A stretch of DNA of 36,718 nt, taken from NCBI GenBank assembly GCA_009783515.1, contig WRDI01000005.1, positions 1 through 36,718 of the forward strand, given 5' to 3'. Below the pieces are notes generated by a model. That model had not been told where the DNA came from and did no database searches. It saw only the letters and a list, made by a program, of their open reading frames with translations. Shown piece by piece: positions 16,311-24,145 of the stretch. The position numbers and the translations under genes are program-made. The stretch is from Bacillota bacterium (GTDB taxonomy: Bacteria; Bacillota; Clostridia; Christensenellales; Pumilibacteraceae). The first letter of the stretch is position 1. Every line of letters begins with the position of its first letter.

Positions 16311-16415
16311 TCGCTTCGGCTAACGATTTTATTTTTATTGCTCATAATAACCGTATTGGCAAATTAGAGCCAAGGAAGGGTAGTATATTTTGCACCGCCT
16401 ATCCCGCCGTCCATA
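16311..16415. other. Gap between convergent RhuM and PBP genes
   Basis: This 105-base gap between two 3' ends has no clear hairpin terminator. A short open frame containing AHNNRIGKLEPRKGS crosses it but matches no family I know, so I treat it as non-coding. Confidence 0.3.
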
Positions 16416-18470
16416 CTAAAGAATACCATTATTAAAAAACTTCTCATCCACTATGATGAAATTGTCGAAATCTATGTCGTTCATTTTGAGGATAAAATTG
16501 TTGTCAAGCGCGCGTTCCTTGGGCATACTCTGAATGGAAAAATTCGCGTTTATTTTATCCTTTTTATACGCCGCCCGCGGTGCGGCAACCAACTTATGGT
16601 TTTTGTAATATTCGTCCTTGTCAAGGTCTACGGCGATTATGCTGTCGGGTTTTTTAAGTTTGGCGCCCGCAGGCAAAAGCTCTAAAACCTTTTTTGCAAT
16701 AACACAGGGGTAGGTTGCGCCGTTGACGGTGTTTGGCATTAGGCCGTATTTCGCGCCTATCCACACCGCCACGATATAACTGCCGTCATAGACAACGACA
16801 TAGGCGTCAGAGTTACCTTCGTTGTTACCCACGGTGCCTGTTTTGGCGGCATAACCCTTCCCGATTCTTTTCGCCGTGCCGTCCGTCGCGCACTCGGATA
16901 GCATTTCGTTGATAAAATACGCGGTTTCTTCACTGACAGCCCGCCGCGCTGCCCGTTCCCTTTTGTATACAAGCGTGCCATCCCCGTCCCGAATAGCCGT
17001 GACATGTGCTCCCCTTATAAACTCGCCGCCGTTTGCAAAAGCCTGGTAAGAACCCGCGATTTGCGTCAGTTTCGCCCCCTTTTTCATGCCGCCCAAAGCA
17101 AGCGCGAGGTGGTCGTCGCCCTTTTCAAATTTGTACCCCAATTTTTCTGCGACTCCCTTGGAATATTCGATGCCACACATATCCGTCAGCTTTACTGCGG
17201 GGATATTTTGCGAATGTTTTAGTGCCACGGTCGCGGAAACCCACCCCAAGTTCCTGTCCTTATAGTTTTTTGGGGCGTATCCGTCAAAGGCTACGGACTC
17301 GTCCAAAATCGGCGTGACGGGCACAATCAGCCCCTTTTCGAGGGCGGGCGCAAAGCTTATCGCGGGCTTAATCAGTGACCCCGGCTGTCGGTAAACCCCG
17401 CTTAAATCCCTATTGCCACCCCCCGCGTTGGCTATTATGTCGCCCTCTGCCGTCATCACGACCACAGCGATTATGGCGTCCTCTCTGCTTTTAAAGCCGT
17501 TTTTGTTCTCGAAACGACAATCTAACAAAAGCCTGTTAATCTTTTTTTGCAAGGTACGGTCAAGGTAGGTGGAGATTTTGTACCCGCGGCTGAAAAACTC
17601 GTTTTTAGTCAAATCAAGGACCTCGCATGCCTCCGCAACCAAAAAATTGGCGTATTGGTCGAAAAACACGTCCTCAATGTAAATATCCACGGGTGCGTTT
17701 TCCTCGTATTCTGTCGCGCTTATTCGCTTAAACTTACGCATTTGGGCAAGCACAAGACGGCGTCGTTCATTTGCCTTTTCGGGGTTTACCACAAGGTTAT
17801 AATTTGAAGGATTGTTAATGACCGCTGCCAAAATCGCACTCTCGTTGAGGGTCAATTCGCTCGCAGGCTTGTTGAAATACGCCTTTGCCGCCGCGCCTAT
17901 GCCGTACACGTTGCTGCCAAAGTATATGACGTTAAGGTACATCTCCAAAATCTCGTTTTTGGTATACCGCCGCTCGAGGTCCACGGCGATGCGCATCTCG
18001 TTTATCTTACGGCGCATCTTTTTTTCGCCGGATAGGTGGGTGTTTTTGACTAATTGCTGCGTGATTGTGGACGCGCCCTCTTTGAAGGAGTGAGATTTGA
18101 GGTTGCTTACGCCTGCGCCTGCGATGCGGTAATAGTCCGTGCCGACGTGCTGATAAAACCGCGTGTCCTCGATGGAAATAAAGGCGTCGGCGGTGTATTT
18201 GGGGATGCCACTTAGCGGGACGTAAATCTTGTTGTCCATGATAAGGTCGCCGCTGACGGGAAGGCCCTCGCCGTCGTACACGCTCAAAGTACGTTGGATT
18301 TTGCTTAGTTTCCCTGCGTCAAGCCGCTCAAAGCCGTAGATTTTTACCATCGGTTCCATAATAAGGGCGCAAAAAAGCACCGCCGCAATACACAGGGAAG
18401 CAAGGGCTATCGATAGGATTTTGAGAGAGCGAGGCGTTTTTTTCGCGGTTTTTTTCGCGGGCTTTTTCAT
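16416..18470 (-). CDS. Class A penicillin-binding protein (glycosyltransferase-transpeptidase)
   Basis: 684 residues. A basic cytoplasmic start and one membrane segment (about 17-39) are followed by a family-51 glycosyltransferase domain with the catalytic motif EDTRFYQHVG (Glu101), GASTITQQLVKN and the NVIYFGSNVYGIGAAA stretch. The transpeptidase has all three active-site motifs: SLIK (Ser365, Lys368), SQN (420-422) and KTGT (543-546). It polymerises lipid II into glycan strands and cross-links the peptides outside the membrane. The start has no good ribosome-binding site; another start is not obvious, so translation may be weak. It stands alone, divergent from the methylase on its right. 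Confidence 0.92.
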   Translation of the reverse strand: MKKPAKKTAKKTPRSLKILSIALASLCIAAVLFCALIMEPMVKIYGFERLDAGKLSKIQRTLSVYDGEGLPVSGDLIMDNKIYVPLSGIPKYTADAFISIEDTRFYQHVGTDYYRIAGAGVSNLKSHSFKEGASTITQQLVKNTHLSGEKKMRRKINEMRIAVDLERRYTKNEILEMYLNVIYFGSNVYGIGAAAKAYFNKPASELTLNESAILAAVINNPSNYNLVVNPEKANERRRLVLAQMRKFKRISATEYEENAPVDIYIEDVFFDQYANFLVAEACEVLDLTKNEFFSRGYKISTYLDRTLQKKINRLLLDCRFENKNGFKSREDAIIAVVVMTAEGDIIANAGGGNRDLSGVYRQPGSLIKPAISFAPALEKGLIVPVTPILDESVAFDGYAPKNYKDRNLGWVSATVALKHSQNIPAVKLTDMCGIEYSKGVAEKLGYKFEKGDDHLALALGGMKKGAKLTQIAGSYQAFANGGEFIRGAHVTAIRDGDGTLVYKRERAARRAVSEETAYFINEMLSECATDGTAKRIGKGYAAKTGTVGNNEGNSDAYVVVYDGSYIVAVWIGAKYGLMPNTVNGATYPCVIAKKVLELLPAGAKLKKPDSIIAVDLDKDEYYKNHKLVAAPRAAYKKDKINANFSIQSMPKERALDNNFILKMNDIDFDNFIIVDEKFFNNGIL

Positions 18471-18515
18471 TATAGTAGTATTTATTAATCGGGGGGCAAA
18501 TATTTATTGGTAGAG

Positions 18516-18546
18516 TTTAGAGAATAGAGAAAAGAGAATAGAGGTT
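18516..18546. repeat. Purine-rich GAGAATAGAGA microrepeat
   Basis: AGAGAATAGAGAAAAGAGAATAGAGG is two near copies of AGAGAATAGAG joined by AAA. It lies in the divergent spacer between the PBP and methylase genes. Related C/T-rich strings occur at 22380-22425, 23265-23285 and 24870. Confidence 0.5.
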
Positions 18547-18581
18547 AGCAGGCGGTAGGTAAAACTTGTGCCCTTATATAA

Positions 18582-18610
18582 TTGCAAAAGAACGACGGAT
18601 ATGCTATAAT
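18582..18610 (+). promoter_or_regulatory. Promoter that predicts a leaderless methylase mRNA
   Basis: TTGCAA (18582-18587), a 17-base spacer and a perfect TATAAT (18605-18610) lie so close to the gene that the expected start of transcription falls on the ATG at 18617. No ribosome-binding site exists in the six bases between. Confidence 0.7.
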
Positions 18611-18616
18611 GTAAAC

Positions 18617-21262
18617 ATGAAAAACATAGGATTATCAAAAGAAGAACTGCGGCAGTTTAGAGCCGACCTGAAACAAGCCGCCGCCTCAAAAGACGTGGAA
18701 AAATCGCCCGAACACATCTTGATTGAGGCGATAAAAAAATTCTACAACAATAAAAACAAAAAGAAGCGCGGCAGTGACGACCGTTACGGCTATTACAGCC
18801 TTAAAGTGGAGTTTCCGCACGGCACGGATGGCGTTATCCGCATTACAAATCAAGGACTTTGGTTCAAAGACAACCTGCAAGAAGCCCTTATTTTGCTTGA
18901 AACAAAACGGGACGTAAACTTTTCTCAAAAAGAGGAGCAAGCGAAAGCTATTGCGCAAGCGATATACTATATCAAAAAGTTTGAAAAAGCGGGCGACACC
19001 ATACCGCAGGTGACGATAATCGCGGACATCAATCAAATTTTCGCCGTCCCCACAAGTCTTATCGTCAATTATCTTACAAAATCGCACGATTGGAATATCG
19101 CCCCCTCAAAAGCATGGCACGAAAACGCAAGCCTGTATAACGAATTATGCAACGACCACAACCTGGTGTTCCTTGTCCACAATATGCAAAAGGAGCATTT
19201 TGACTTCAACGAGTTTATGGGCTTTGTGGACGCGGTCGCATTCGGCGAAAAGCCCGTCAAAATCAAGGTCACAAAGGACACCCTGTTAAAAGCATTCGAA
19301 AACTTTTTACATATCGTATTCGGCGGTCACGCGCCCGACAAAAATATGTGGCAAATGTCGCTGTTTATCCAGTCCTTGCTCGGCAATCAGGACGTGTATT
19401 TGCACCCCAACAAGCCCAACACGGTAGTAATAAACGGCAAGGATTACCGCAACAACTTCAACACGACGCAGTACCAATTATTCTTCAACAAATACGACAA
19501 AAACAATTACACGTTAAGCGAGCAAAAGCAAATAACCGAAATCGCCGATACCCTGTTAAAAGAGGCGGAGCGGCGGTACACGGGGGATTTTTGGACGCCC
19601 GAAATCTGGGTGGAGCGCGCCCACGAGATGATTGAAGAGCAGCTTGGCGAGGACTGGAAGGAAAAATACGTCGTTTGGGAGGCGGCGTGCGGCACAAAAA
19701 ACCTGACGCGTGATTACAAATTTGCGCAGCTTTATAATTCCACCCTGCACCAAGAGGAATTGAATATTTCGGTCGATTACAACCCCGAAGCGATAGAGAC
19801 CTTCCAATACGATTTTTTGAACGACGACATACACCTGCACTTGCCCGACCTTTTATCCGATAAAATCCCGACAAAAATGCCCAAAAGCCTGTTCGACGCG
19901 CTTAAAGCCAAAAAGCCGATAGTGTTTTTTATGAACCCGCCTTACGGGCAGGCGGGTTCCGAAATGGGCAAGGAAAGCAAAACGGGTATAACGACAAATG
20001 CGGTCAGCGATATGATGAAAAACTTTTCTCAGGCAAAAAATGAGTTATATTGCCAGTTTATTTATCGTACCATGCAATTTGCCAAAACTTTTGGTTATGA
20101 AAAAGACTTCTTCTTCTTCTTCTTTTTCAATAAGGGATTTTTAACAAGCCCCGAATATGCAAAATTCACCGAATTATTATGCAGTAAGTTTACGTTTCAG
20201 AAAGGGTTTATGTTCAACGCGGGAGAATTTAACGGGACATCATCACGGTGGGGGGTAATTTTTTCTCACTGGAAAATAGGGGGAGGCGAGCAAAAATCCT
20301 TTTTATTTGATGTATTGTATTCGGAAGGCAATAAAATAAAGAAATCAGGCAAATGGGAAGGGAAAAAGTCGCCCGACAAAAAGGCTACTCTCGGGAGCTA
20401 TGCCCGAAGTCATTTGGATTTGAAACGCGACAAAGAAAATGTTCCTGTCGCGGGTTTTGCAATATCAAAAGCCGCGCCAAAACTGAAAACCGACACATCG
20501 TTTGGATGGTTTCAAGACCATGGAAATTTGGTTCAGAAAGCCTACAAAGATACTTCTCTTTCGACGGGCGGTTGTTGCAATGGCGGTTGTTTTGTTCAAG
20601 CCGACAACTTTGAGCGGTGCATGATTGCCTTTTCCGTCCGCAAAGCCATGCTTGAAAAAATCGCCGAGCAAAAACTGCTGTGGGTGAGGGACAAGGACGT
20701 GTTCCGCAAGCCCAGCGACAAATTCCAAAAATCAAAGGAATTTGCCTCCTTTACCGCCGATTGCGTGGTTTATTCGCTTTTTGCAAGCGGCAGCAACCAG
20801 ACAAGTTTGCGGGATTTTGAATATAACGGTAAAAAACACGACATACGCAACGAATTTTTCTGGCTGTCCAAAAAACACGTCGCGGAATTGGCGCAAGAGC
20901 ATAAAAATCGGGAAATCGAGCGTGACGCAAGCGTAGATAAAGAACGCTTTGTTTATAAATGGCTTGGGGAACACAAAGCGGATTTGTCGATTGAGGCGGG
21001 GGATTTGCTGCGCGCCGCGACGGAAATATTGGAAAACAGCTTTAAGTATAGATACCGGTATACTTACGAACAGAACAAAGAAAGATACAATTTGCAGTCT
21101 TGGGACGCGGGCTGGCTACAAATTTACAAAATGATAGCAAGCAAAGAGGCGGACGGCGAAGCCAAAGCCGCGCTTAAAGGCGAATATGACAATTTTAAAG
21201 TGGTTTTACGGCGTTTGGGGGACAAAATCGCCGCATTGGCGGAAAGTGACGGAATGATTTAG
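18617..21262 (+). CDS. Type IIG-like N6-adenine DNA methyltransferase with candidate nuclease domain
   Basis: 881 residues from the ATG at 18617. The methyltransferase core has motif I as WEAACGTKNLT (354-364) and motif IV as NPPYG (440-444), the gamma-class signature for adenine-N6 methylation. Before it, residues 85-97 read D-x9-ETK, the D-x9-ExK spacing of the MmeI-type nuclease, followed by a helix with Gln residues and a QVTIIADIN strand. This suggests a PD-(D/E)xK nuclease fused to a methylase, i.e. a single-chain type IIG restriction enzyme. The C-terminal 350 residues would be the target-recognition part. No separate endonuclease or specificity gene is nearby. A run of seven Phe (20108-20128) lies in the methylase strand after motif IV. 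An upstream in-frame ATG (18566) lacks support and lies before the promoter's -10 box. Confidence 0.75.
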   Translation: MKNIGLSKEELRQFRADLKQAAASKDVEKSPEHILIEAIKKFYNNKNKKKRGSDDRYGYYSLKVEFPHGTDGVIRITNQGLWFKDNLQEALILLETKRDVNFSQKEEQAKAIAQAIYYIKKFEKAGDTIPQVTIIADINQIFAVPTSLIVNYLTKSHDWNIAPSKAWHENASLYNELCNDHNLVFLVHNMQKEHFDFNEFMGFVDAVAFGEKPVKIKVTKDTLLKAFENFLHIVFGGHAPDKNMWQMSLFIQSLLGNQDVYLHPNKPNTVVINGKDYRNNFNTTQYQLFFNKYDKNNYTLSEQKQITEIADTLLKEAERRYTGDFWTPEIWVERAHEMIEEQLGEDWKEKYVVWEAACGTKNLTRDYKFAQLYNSTLHQEELNISVDYNPEAIETFQYDFLNDDIHLHLPDLLSDKIPTKMPKSLFDALKAKKPIVFFMNPPYGQAGSEMGKESKTGITTNAVSDMMKNFSQAKNELYCQFIYRTMQFAKTFGYEKDFFFFFFFNKGFLTSPEYAKFTELLCSKFTFQKGFMFNAGEFNGTSSRWGVIFSHWKIGGGEQKSFLFDVLYSEGNKIKKSGKWEGKKSPDKKATLGSYARSHLDLKRDKENVPVAGFAISKAAPKLKTDTSFGWFQDHGNLVQKAYKDTSLSTGGCCNGGCFVQADNFERCMIAFSVRKAMLEKIAEQKLLWVRDKDVFRKPSDKFQKSKEFASFTADCVVYSLFASGSNQTSLRDFEYNGKKHDIRNEFFWLSKKHVAELAQEHKNREIERDASVDKERFVYKWLGEHKADLSIEAGDLLRAATEILENSFKYRYRYTYEQNKERYNLQSWDAGWLQIYKMIASKEADGEAKAALKGEYDNFKVVLRRLGDKIAALAESDGMI
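20108..20128 (+). repeat. TTC microsatellite inside the methyltransferase
   Basis: Five TTC triplets, then TTT and TTC, encode seven Phe residues. A change in triplet number would lengthen or shorten a core strand without breaking the frame. Confidence 0.7.
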
Positions 21263-21295
21263 TAAAAATGTTCTCGTCGGTGAAGGAGTGCTTAG

Positions 21296-21353
21296 CGTAA
21301 ATTCCCCTCTTGAGGGGTACCCGCGAAGGCTTCCCCGACAGGGGGCGGGGTGG
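21296..21353 (-). repeat. Dispersed palindromic repeat, intergenic copy
   Basis: Read on the minus strand, CCACCCCGCCCC, GGGGAAGCCTTCGCGGGTAC and CCCCTCAAGAGGGG follow one another and match the copy inside rdgB over about 55 bases at roughly 80 percent. It lies between the methylase stop and the rdgB start. The CCCCTC/GAGGGG part is self-complementary. Confidence 0.7.
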
Positions 21354-21384
21354 AAAGCTTGAAGCGGGGTAAAAAACTGGGAAC

Positions 21385-22182
21385 ATGGAAAAGCTGATAG
21401 TCGCAAGCAAAAACAAGGGGAAAATAGCCGAAATCAAGGCGATTTTGGGCACAGTTTTTGACGTTGTGTCCATGTCGGACGTCGGAATTGACTTGGACAT
21501 AGAGGAAACCGGCTCGACCTTCACGGAAAACGCGCTGATTAAGGCTAAAACCCTCTTTATGCTGACGGGGCTGCCATCGCTTGCCGACGACAGCGGTCTT
21601 GAGGTAGAGGCTTTGGGTGGGCGCCCGGGGGTTTTTTCGGCGAGGTATGCGGTGCCTCCTGCCCTGACGCGAAAGAACCACCCCGCCCCAAACGAGGAAG
21701 CATTCGTGGGCACCCCTCCGAGGGAGGGGAATTTTAGGGACACCCGTGTGGAAGAAAATTTTTTTGGGACACTTCAAGAGAGAAATTTTTCTATTGACCG
21801 CGCCAACAACCAAAAACTGCTTGCAGAAATGATAGGTATAAACGATAGACGGGCAAAGTTCGTCTGCGTTATCGCACTTATAAAAGCCAAAACCGATAAT
21901 GGCGGATACGAGCGTACTGTAGGACAAGGGAATGTTCATGGCGATGAGGATATTGGTAAGGGCAAATTTGACGCAATTATCGTCCGCGGCGAGGCGCACG
22001 GCGAAATTTTGCGCGAGAGTAGGGGAGGCGGCGGCTTTGGGTACGACCCGCTGTTTTACTCGTTTGACCTACAAAAATCATTTGGCGAAGCCTCGTCGCT
22101 GAAAAAAAACGCGGCCAGCCACCGCTACCGCGCCCTAAAAGACCTTCTTGCCAAGCTTGACAAGGATAGGTTAATGTGCTAA
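21385..22182 (+). CDS. rdgB: XTP/dITP pyrophosphatase with in-frame insertion
   Basis: 265 residues against about 195-205 for the family. It removes dITP, XTP and other non-canonical purine nucleoside triphosphates by hydrolysis to the monophosphate. Motifs: SKNKGKIAEI (8-17), ETGSTFTENALIKA (41-54), ADDSGLEVEALGGRPGVFSARYA (about 67-89), GFGYDPLF and ASHRYRALK near the C-terminus. All catalytic signatures are kept. Residues about 90-137, between SARYA and DRANNQKLL, are absent from normal family members and consist of two related units, EEAFVGTPPREGNF and EENFFGTLQERNF. The DNA of the first unit matches the intergenic repeat just upstream. A second, smaller lengthening lies between FVCVIAL and VRGEAHGEI. 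No good ribosome-binding site is visible. It may be co-transcribed with the methylase. Confidence 0.9.
   Translation: MEKLIVASKNKGKIAEIKAILGTVFDVVSMSDVGIDLDIEETGSTFTENALIKAKTLFMLTGLPSLADDSGLEVEALGGRPGVFSARYAVPPALTRKNHPAPNEEAFVGTPPREGNFRDTRVEENFFGTLQERNFSIDRANNQKLLAEMIGINDRRAKFVCVIALIKAKTDNGGYERTVGQGNVHGDEDIGKGKFDAIIVRGEAHGEILRESRGGGGFGYDPLFYSFDLQKSFGEASSLKKNAASHRYRALKDLLAKLDKDRLMC
21678..21784 (+). repeat. Dispersed palindromic repeat inserted in frame within rdgB
   Basis: 21678-21737 matches the intergenic copy (CCACCCCGCCCC, GAGGAAGCATTCGTGGGCAC, then CCCCTC-N-GAGGGAGGGG). A more decayed second unit follows at about 21750-21784 (TTGGGACACTTCAAGAGAG, then AAATTTTTC). No stop codon or frameshift results, and catalytic motifs on both sides are intact. 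Confidence 0.7.
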
Positions 22183-22257
22183 TACGGTTGTTGCAAAATG
22201 GAATGTATGCGGGTTTGCGGCAAGTCACGGCATTTCCTTGCGGCATTGCCCACGCGC

Positions 22258-22281
22258 CACGCTCTATAACACGCTCTATAA
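22258..22281. repeat. Tandem 12-base repeat
   Basis: CACGCTCTATAA occurs twice in perfect tandem between the rdgB stop and its terminator. Confidence 0.7.
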
Positions 22282-22294
22282 AACGATTATAAAC

Positions 22295-22331
22295 AAAAAT
22301 CACCGTTTCAATATTTTACGGCGATTTTTTT
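22295..22331. terminator. Terminator after rdgB
   Basis: AAAAATC-CCGT and ACGG-GATTTTT form a stem with one mismatch and an 11-base loop, followed by T residues. The A/T symmetry lets it act in both directions, but rdgB is the obvious user. Confidence 0.7.
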
Positions 22332-22418
22332 GTGCTGCAATCTAACCTTGGAGCTAATCCTGATCTATAATATGTATTCTCTAACCCCTATTCTTTACTG
22401 ACCATTGGCCACTGACCA
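22332..22418. other. Gap with CTAACC-type simple sequence
   Basis: No gene. It contains CTCTAACCCCTATTCTTTAC and a GGCCACTGACCACTA run just before the stop of the membrane-protein gene. See the G-rich motif finding. Confidence 0.4.
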
Positions 22419-23171
22419 CTAAATCTCCGCCAAAAATTCCTTAAAACTCTTGTTGTACCACCGTTCGCCTTTTTTCTTTGCAAATTGCTCGAAAATAACG
22501 ACAAAGGCAAACACTAAAACAAGTATCAACCCGCCGATAAAATACCCGTTCAAGAACTCTACGCCCTCCATCGCGGTGCCTTGCAGGTACATGGCGTTGC
22601 GGTCGCCCAAGTCAAATACATAGTACAGCAAATTTATAACTATACCCAAAGCAAGGCTGGCAATCATCCCGCCGAGGAAAGGGATAATATTTGCCACCCC
22701 GATTTTGACGTACCCGCCCACAAACAAATACAAACAGCCTAACATCATTACACTGTGACTAAAAAGGCTTTTTACTGTCTCATAGCTTTCCATATACGGG
22801 TCGTTCATAAGGTATTCCGAGGCAAAAAGGGTAATCATACCGCCGAAAAACGCGCCGTAAGCCAAAAATGTCGCCAAAATACGAAAGGCACGGCCGTGCT
22901 TGTTCGGCATAAACGCCACCACCATAAACAGGTACATGCAAAGGTTGCAAAAGTAAACGGGCAGCAGGATGTTGTCGAAAGCCATTGCCTCGCCCGTGGT
23001 GAAAAAATCCACCCACATAATGCTGATATGCAGGACAAAAGTCAAAAGCGCGCAGGTTTTAAGCACAAAGTCTTTCCATCTTTGGTTTTTTATGTAGTGA
23101 AAGCCGGTCAGCGCGCCCGCTGTGACAGCAAGGCTAACAATTATGTATATTATATGTGAAACGTTGAACAT
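22419..23171 (-). CDS. Multi-span membrane protein, possibly YwaF/TMEM164-like (paralogue 1)
   Basis: 250 residues with about six to seven hydrophobic segments spread over the whole length and a short basic tail ending KSFKEFLAEI. The stretch NILLPVYFCNLCMYLFM resembles the LPLxxC signature of the YwaF (TIGR02206) membrane family, whose function is not established. It is about two-thirds identical to the 249-residue protein on its right, so this is a tandem duplication. The ATG is the first in the frame; its ribosome-binding site is weak. Each copy has its own spacer, so they could be expressed separately. Confidence 0.6.
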   Translation of the reverse strand: MFNVSHIIYIIVSLAVTAGALTGFHYIKNQRWKDFVLKTCALLTFVLHISIMWVDFFTTGEAMAFDNILLPVYFCNLCMYLFMVVAFMPNKHGRAFRILATFLAYGAFFGGMITLFASEYLMNDPYMESYETVKSLFSHSVMMLGCLYLFVGGYVKIGVANIIPFLGGMIASLALGIVINLLYYVFDLGDRNAMYLQGTAMEGVEFLNGYFIGGLILVLVFAFVVIFEQFAKKKGERWYNKSFKEFLAEI

Positions 23172-23289
23172 TATTAACTCCGAATGGCCATTGCTTTTCG
23201 TCCTCGTAATTTGACCTTAAACTGAGACCCACAATCCCCGCGACGCGCCCACTGGCGGCACCCTACGACCCCTAATCCCTAACCTCTCA

Positions 23290-24039
23290 TCATATTTCCG
23301 CCAAAAATTCCTTAAAACTCTTGTTGTACCACCGTTCGCCTTTTTTCTTCGAAAATTGCTCGAAAATAACAGTGAAAGCGAATACTAAAACAAGCATCCC
23401 GCCGCCGATAAAGTATCCGTTTAGAATAGGGACACCCTCTATTGCGGGGCTGTACATAAACAAGCCGTCGACATGCGGCAGGCCGAATACCGTGTAAAGC
23501 AACAAGACCAGCCCGCCCAAGGCAAAGCAGGCTGCAAGACCGCCGAGAAAGGGCACGACATTTGACACCCGAATTTTGACATATTCACCCACGAAAAGAT
23601 ACAGACAGCCAAGAAGCAAAATACTGTGGCTTAAAAGACTTTTGACGGTTTCATAAGTCGTAATTTCTGGGTCGTTAACAAGGTAAACGGAATAAAAAAG
23701 CGCAATCATTCCGCCGAAAAATGCGCCGTACGCCAAAAACGTGGACAGCGCCCGAAAAGCGCGACCGCTCTTCCGCATAAAAGCCACCACCATAAACAAA
23801 TACATCAATATATTGCAAAAATAGATGGGTATCAGGATATTGTCTCGTGCAACCGCCTCGCCGCTCACAAAAAAATCCACCCACATAATGCTGATGTGTA
23901 GCAAAAAGCAGGTGAGAGCGCAGGCTTTAAGTACAAAGTCCTTCCACTTTTGGTTTTTTATGTAATGAAAGCCAACCAGCGCGCCTGCCGTGACAAGCAG
24001 GCTGGCGATTATATAGGTTAAGTGAGCGGGTCCAAACAT
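23290..24039 (-). CDS. Multi-span membrane protein, possibly YwaF/TMEM164-like (paralogue 2)
   Basis: 249 residues, same length and membrane layout as its left neighbour, with the same ISIMWVDFF and NGYFIGG motifs and the same KKKGERWYNKSFKEFLAEI tail. Differences concentrate in loops after the fifth segment (VFGLPHVDGLFMYSPA against VFDLGDRNAMYLQGTA), as expected if the two sense or bind different partners. The start has only a weak GGAG-like site (ATGGAGTAAAAA). A perfect 19-base tandem repeat lies about 27 bases upstream. Confidence 0.6.
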   Translation of the reverse strand: MFGPAHLTYIIASLLVTAGALVGFHYIKNQKWKDFVLKACALTCFLLHISIMWVDFFVSGEAVARDNILIPIYFCNILMYLFMVVAFMRKSGRAFRALSTFLAYGAFFGGMIALFYSVYLVNDPEITTYETVKSLLSHSILLLGCLYLFVGEYVKIRVSNVVPFLGGLAACFALGGLVLLLYTVFGLPHVDGLFMYSPAIEGVPILNGYFIGGGMLVLVFAFTVIFEQFSKKKGERWYNKSFKEFLAEI

Positions 24040-24065
24040 TTTTTACTCCATTTTAAAAAATTTTT

Positions 24066-24103
24066 GTGGAATATACCAAAACCAGTGGAATATACCAAAA
24101 CCA
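24066..24103. repeat. Perfect 19-base tandem repeat
   Basis: GTGGAATATACCAAAACCA occurs twice without gap between the start of membrane paralogue 2 and the stop of the zinc-ribbon gene. It could be a double operator or a replication slip. Confidence 0.8.
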
Positions 24104-24145
24104 CAGGATCACCCTTATGGAACGGTCGCATTTTTGCCACCGGCG

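Noticed and set aside
16320..16415. Short open frame after RhuM as its frameshifted C-terminus
   Set aside because: The residues (AHNNRIGKLEPRKGS) do not match the RhuM C-terminus, so a frameshift is not supported.
21195..21999. Minus-strand frames opposite rdgB
   Set aside because: rdgB on the plus strand has all family motifs; these are shadows created partly by the GC-rich repeat.
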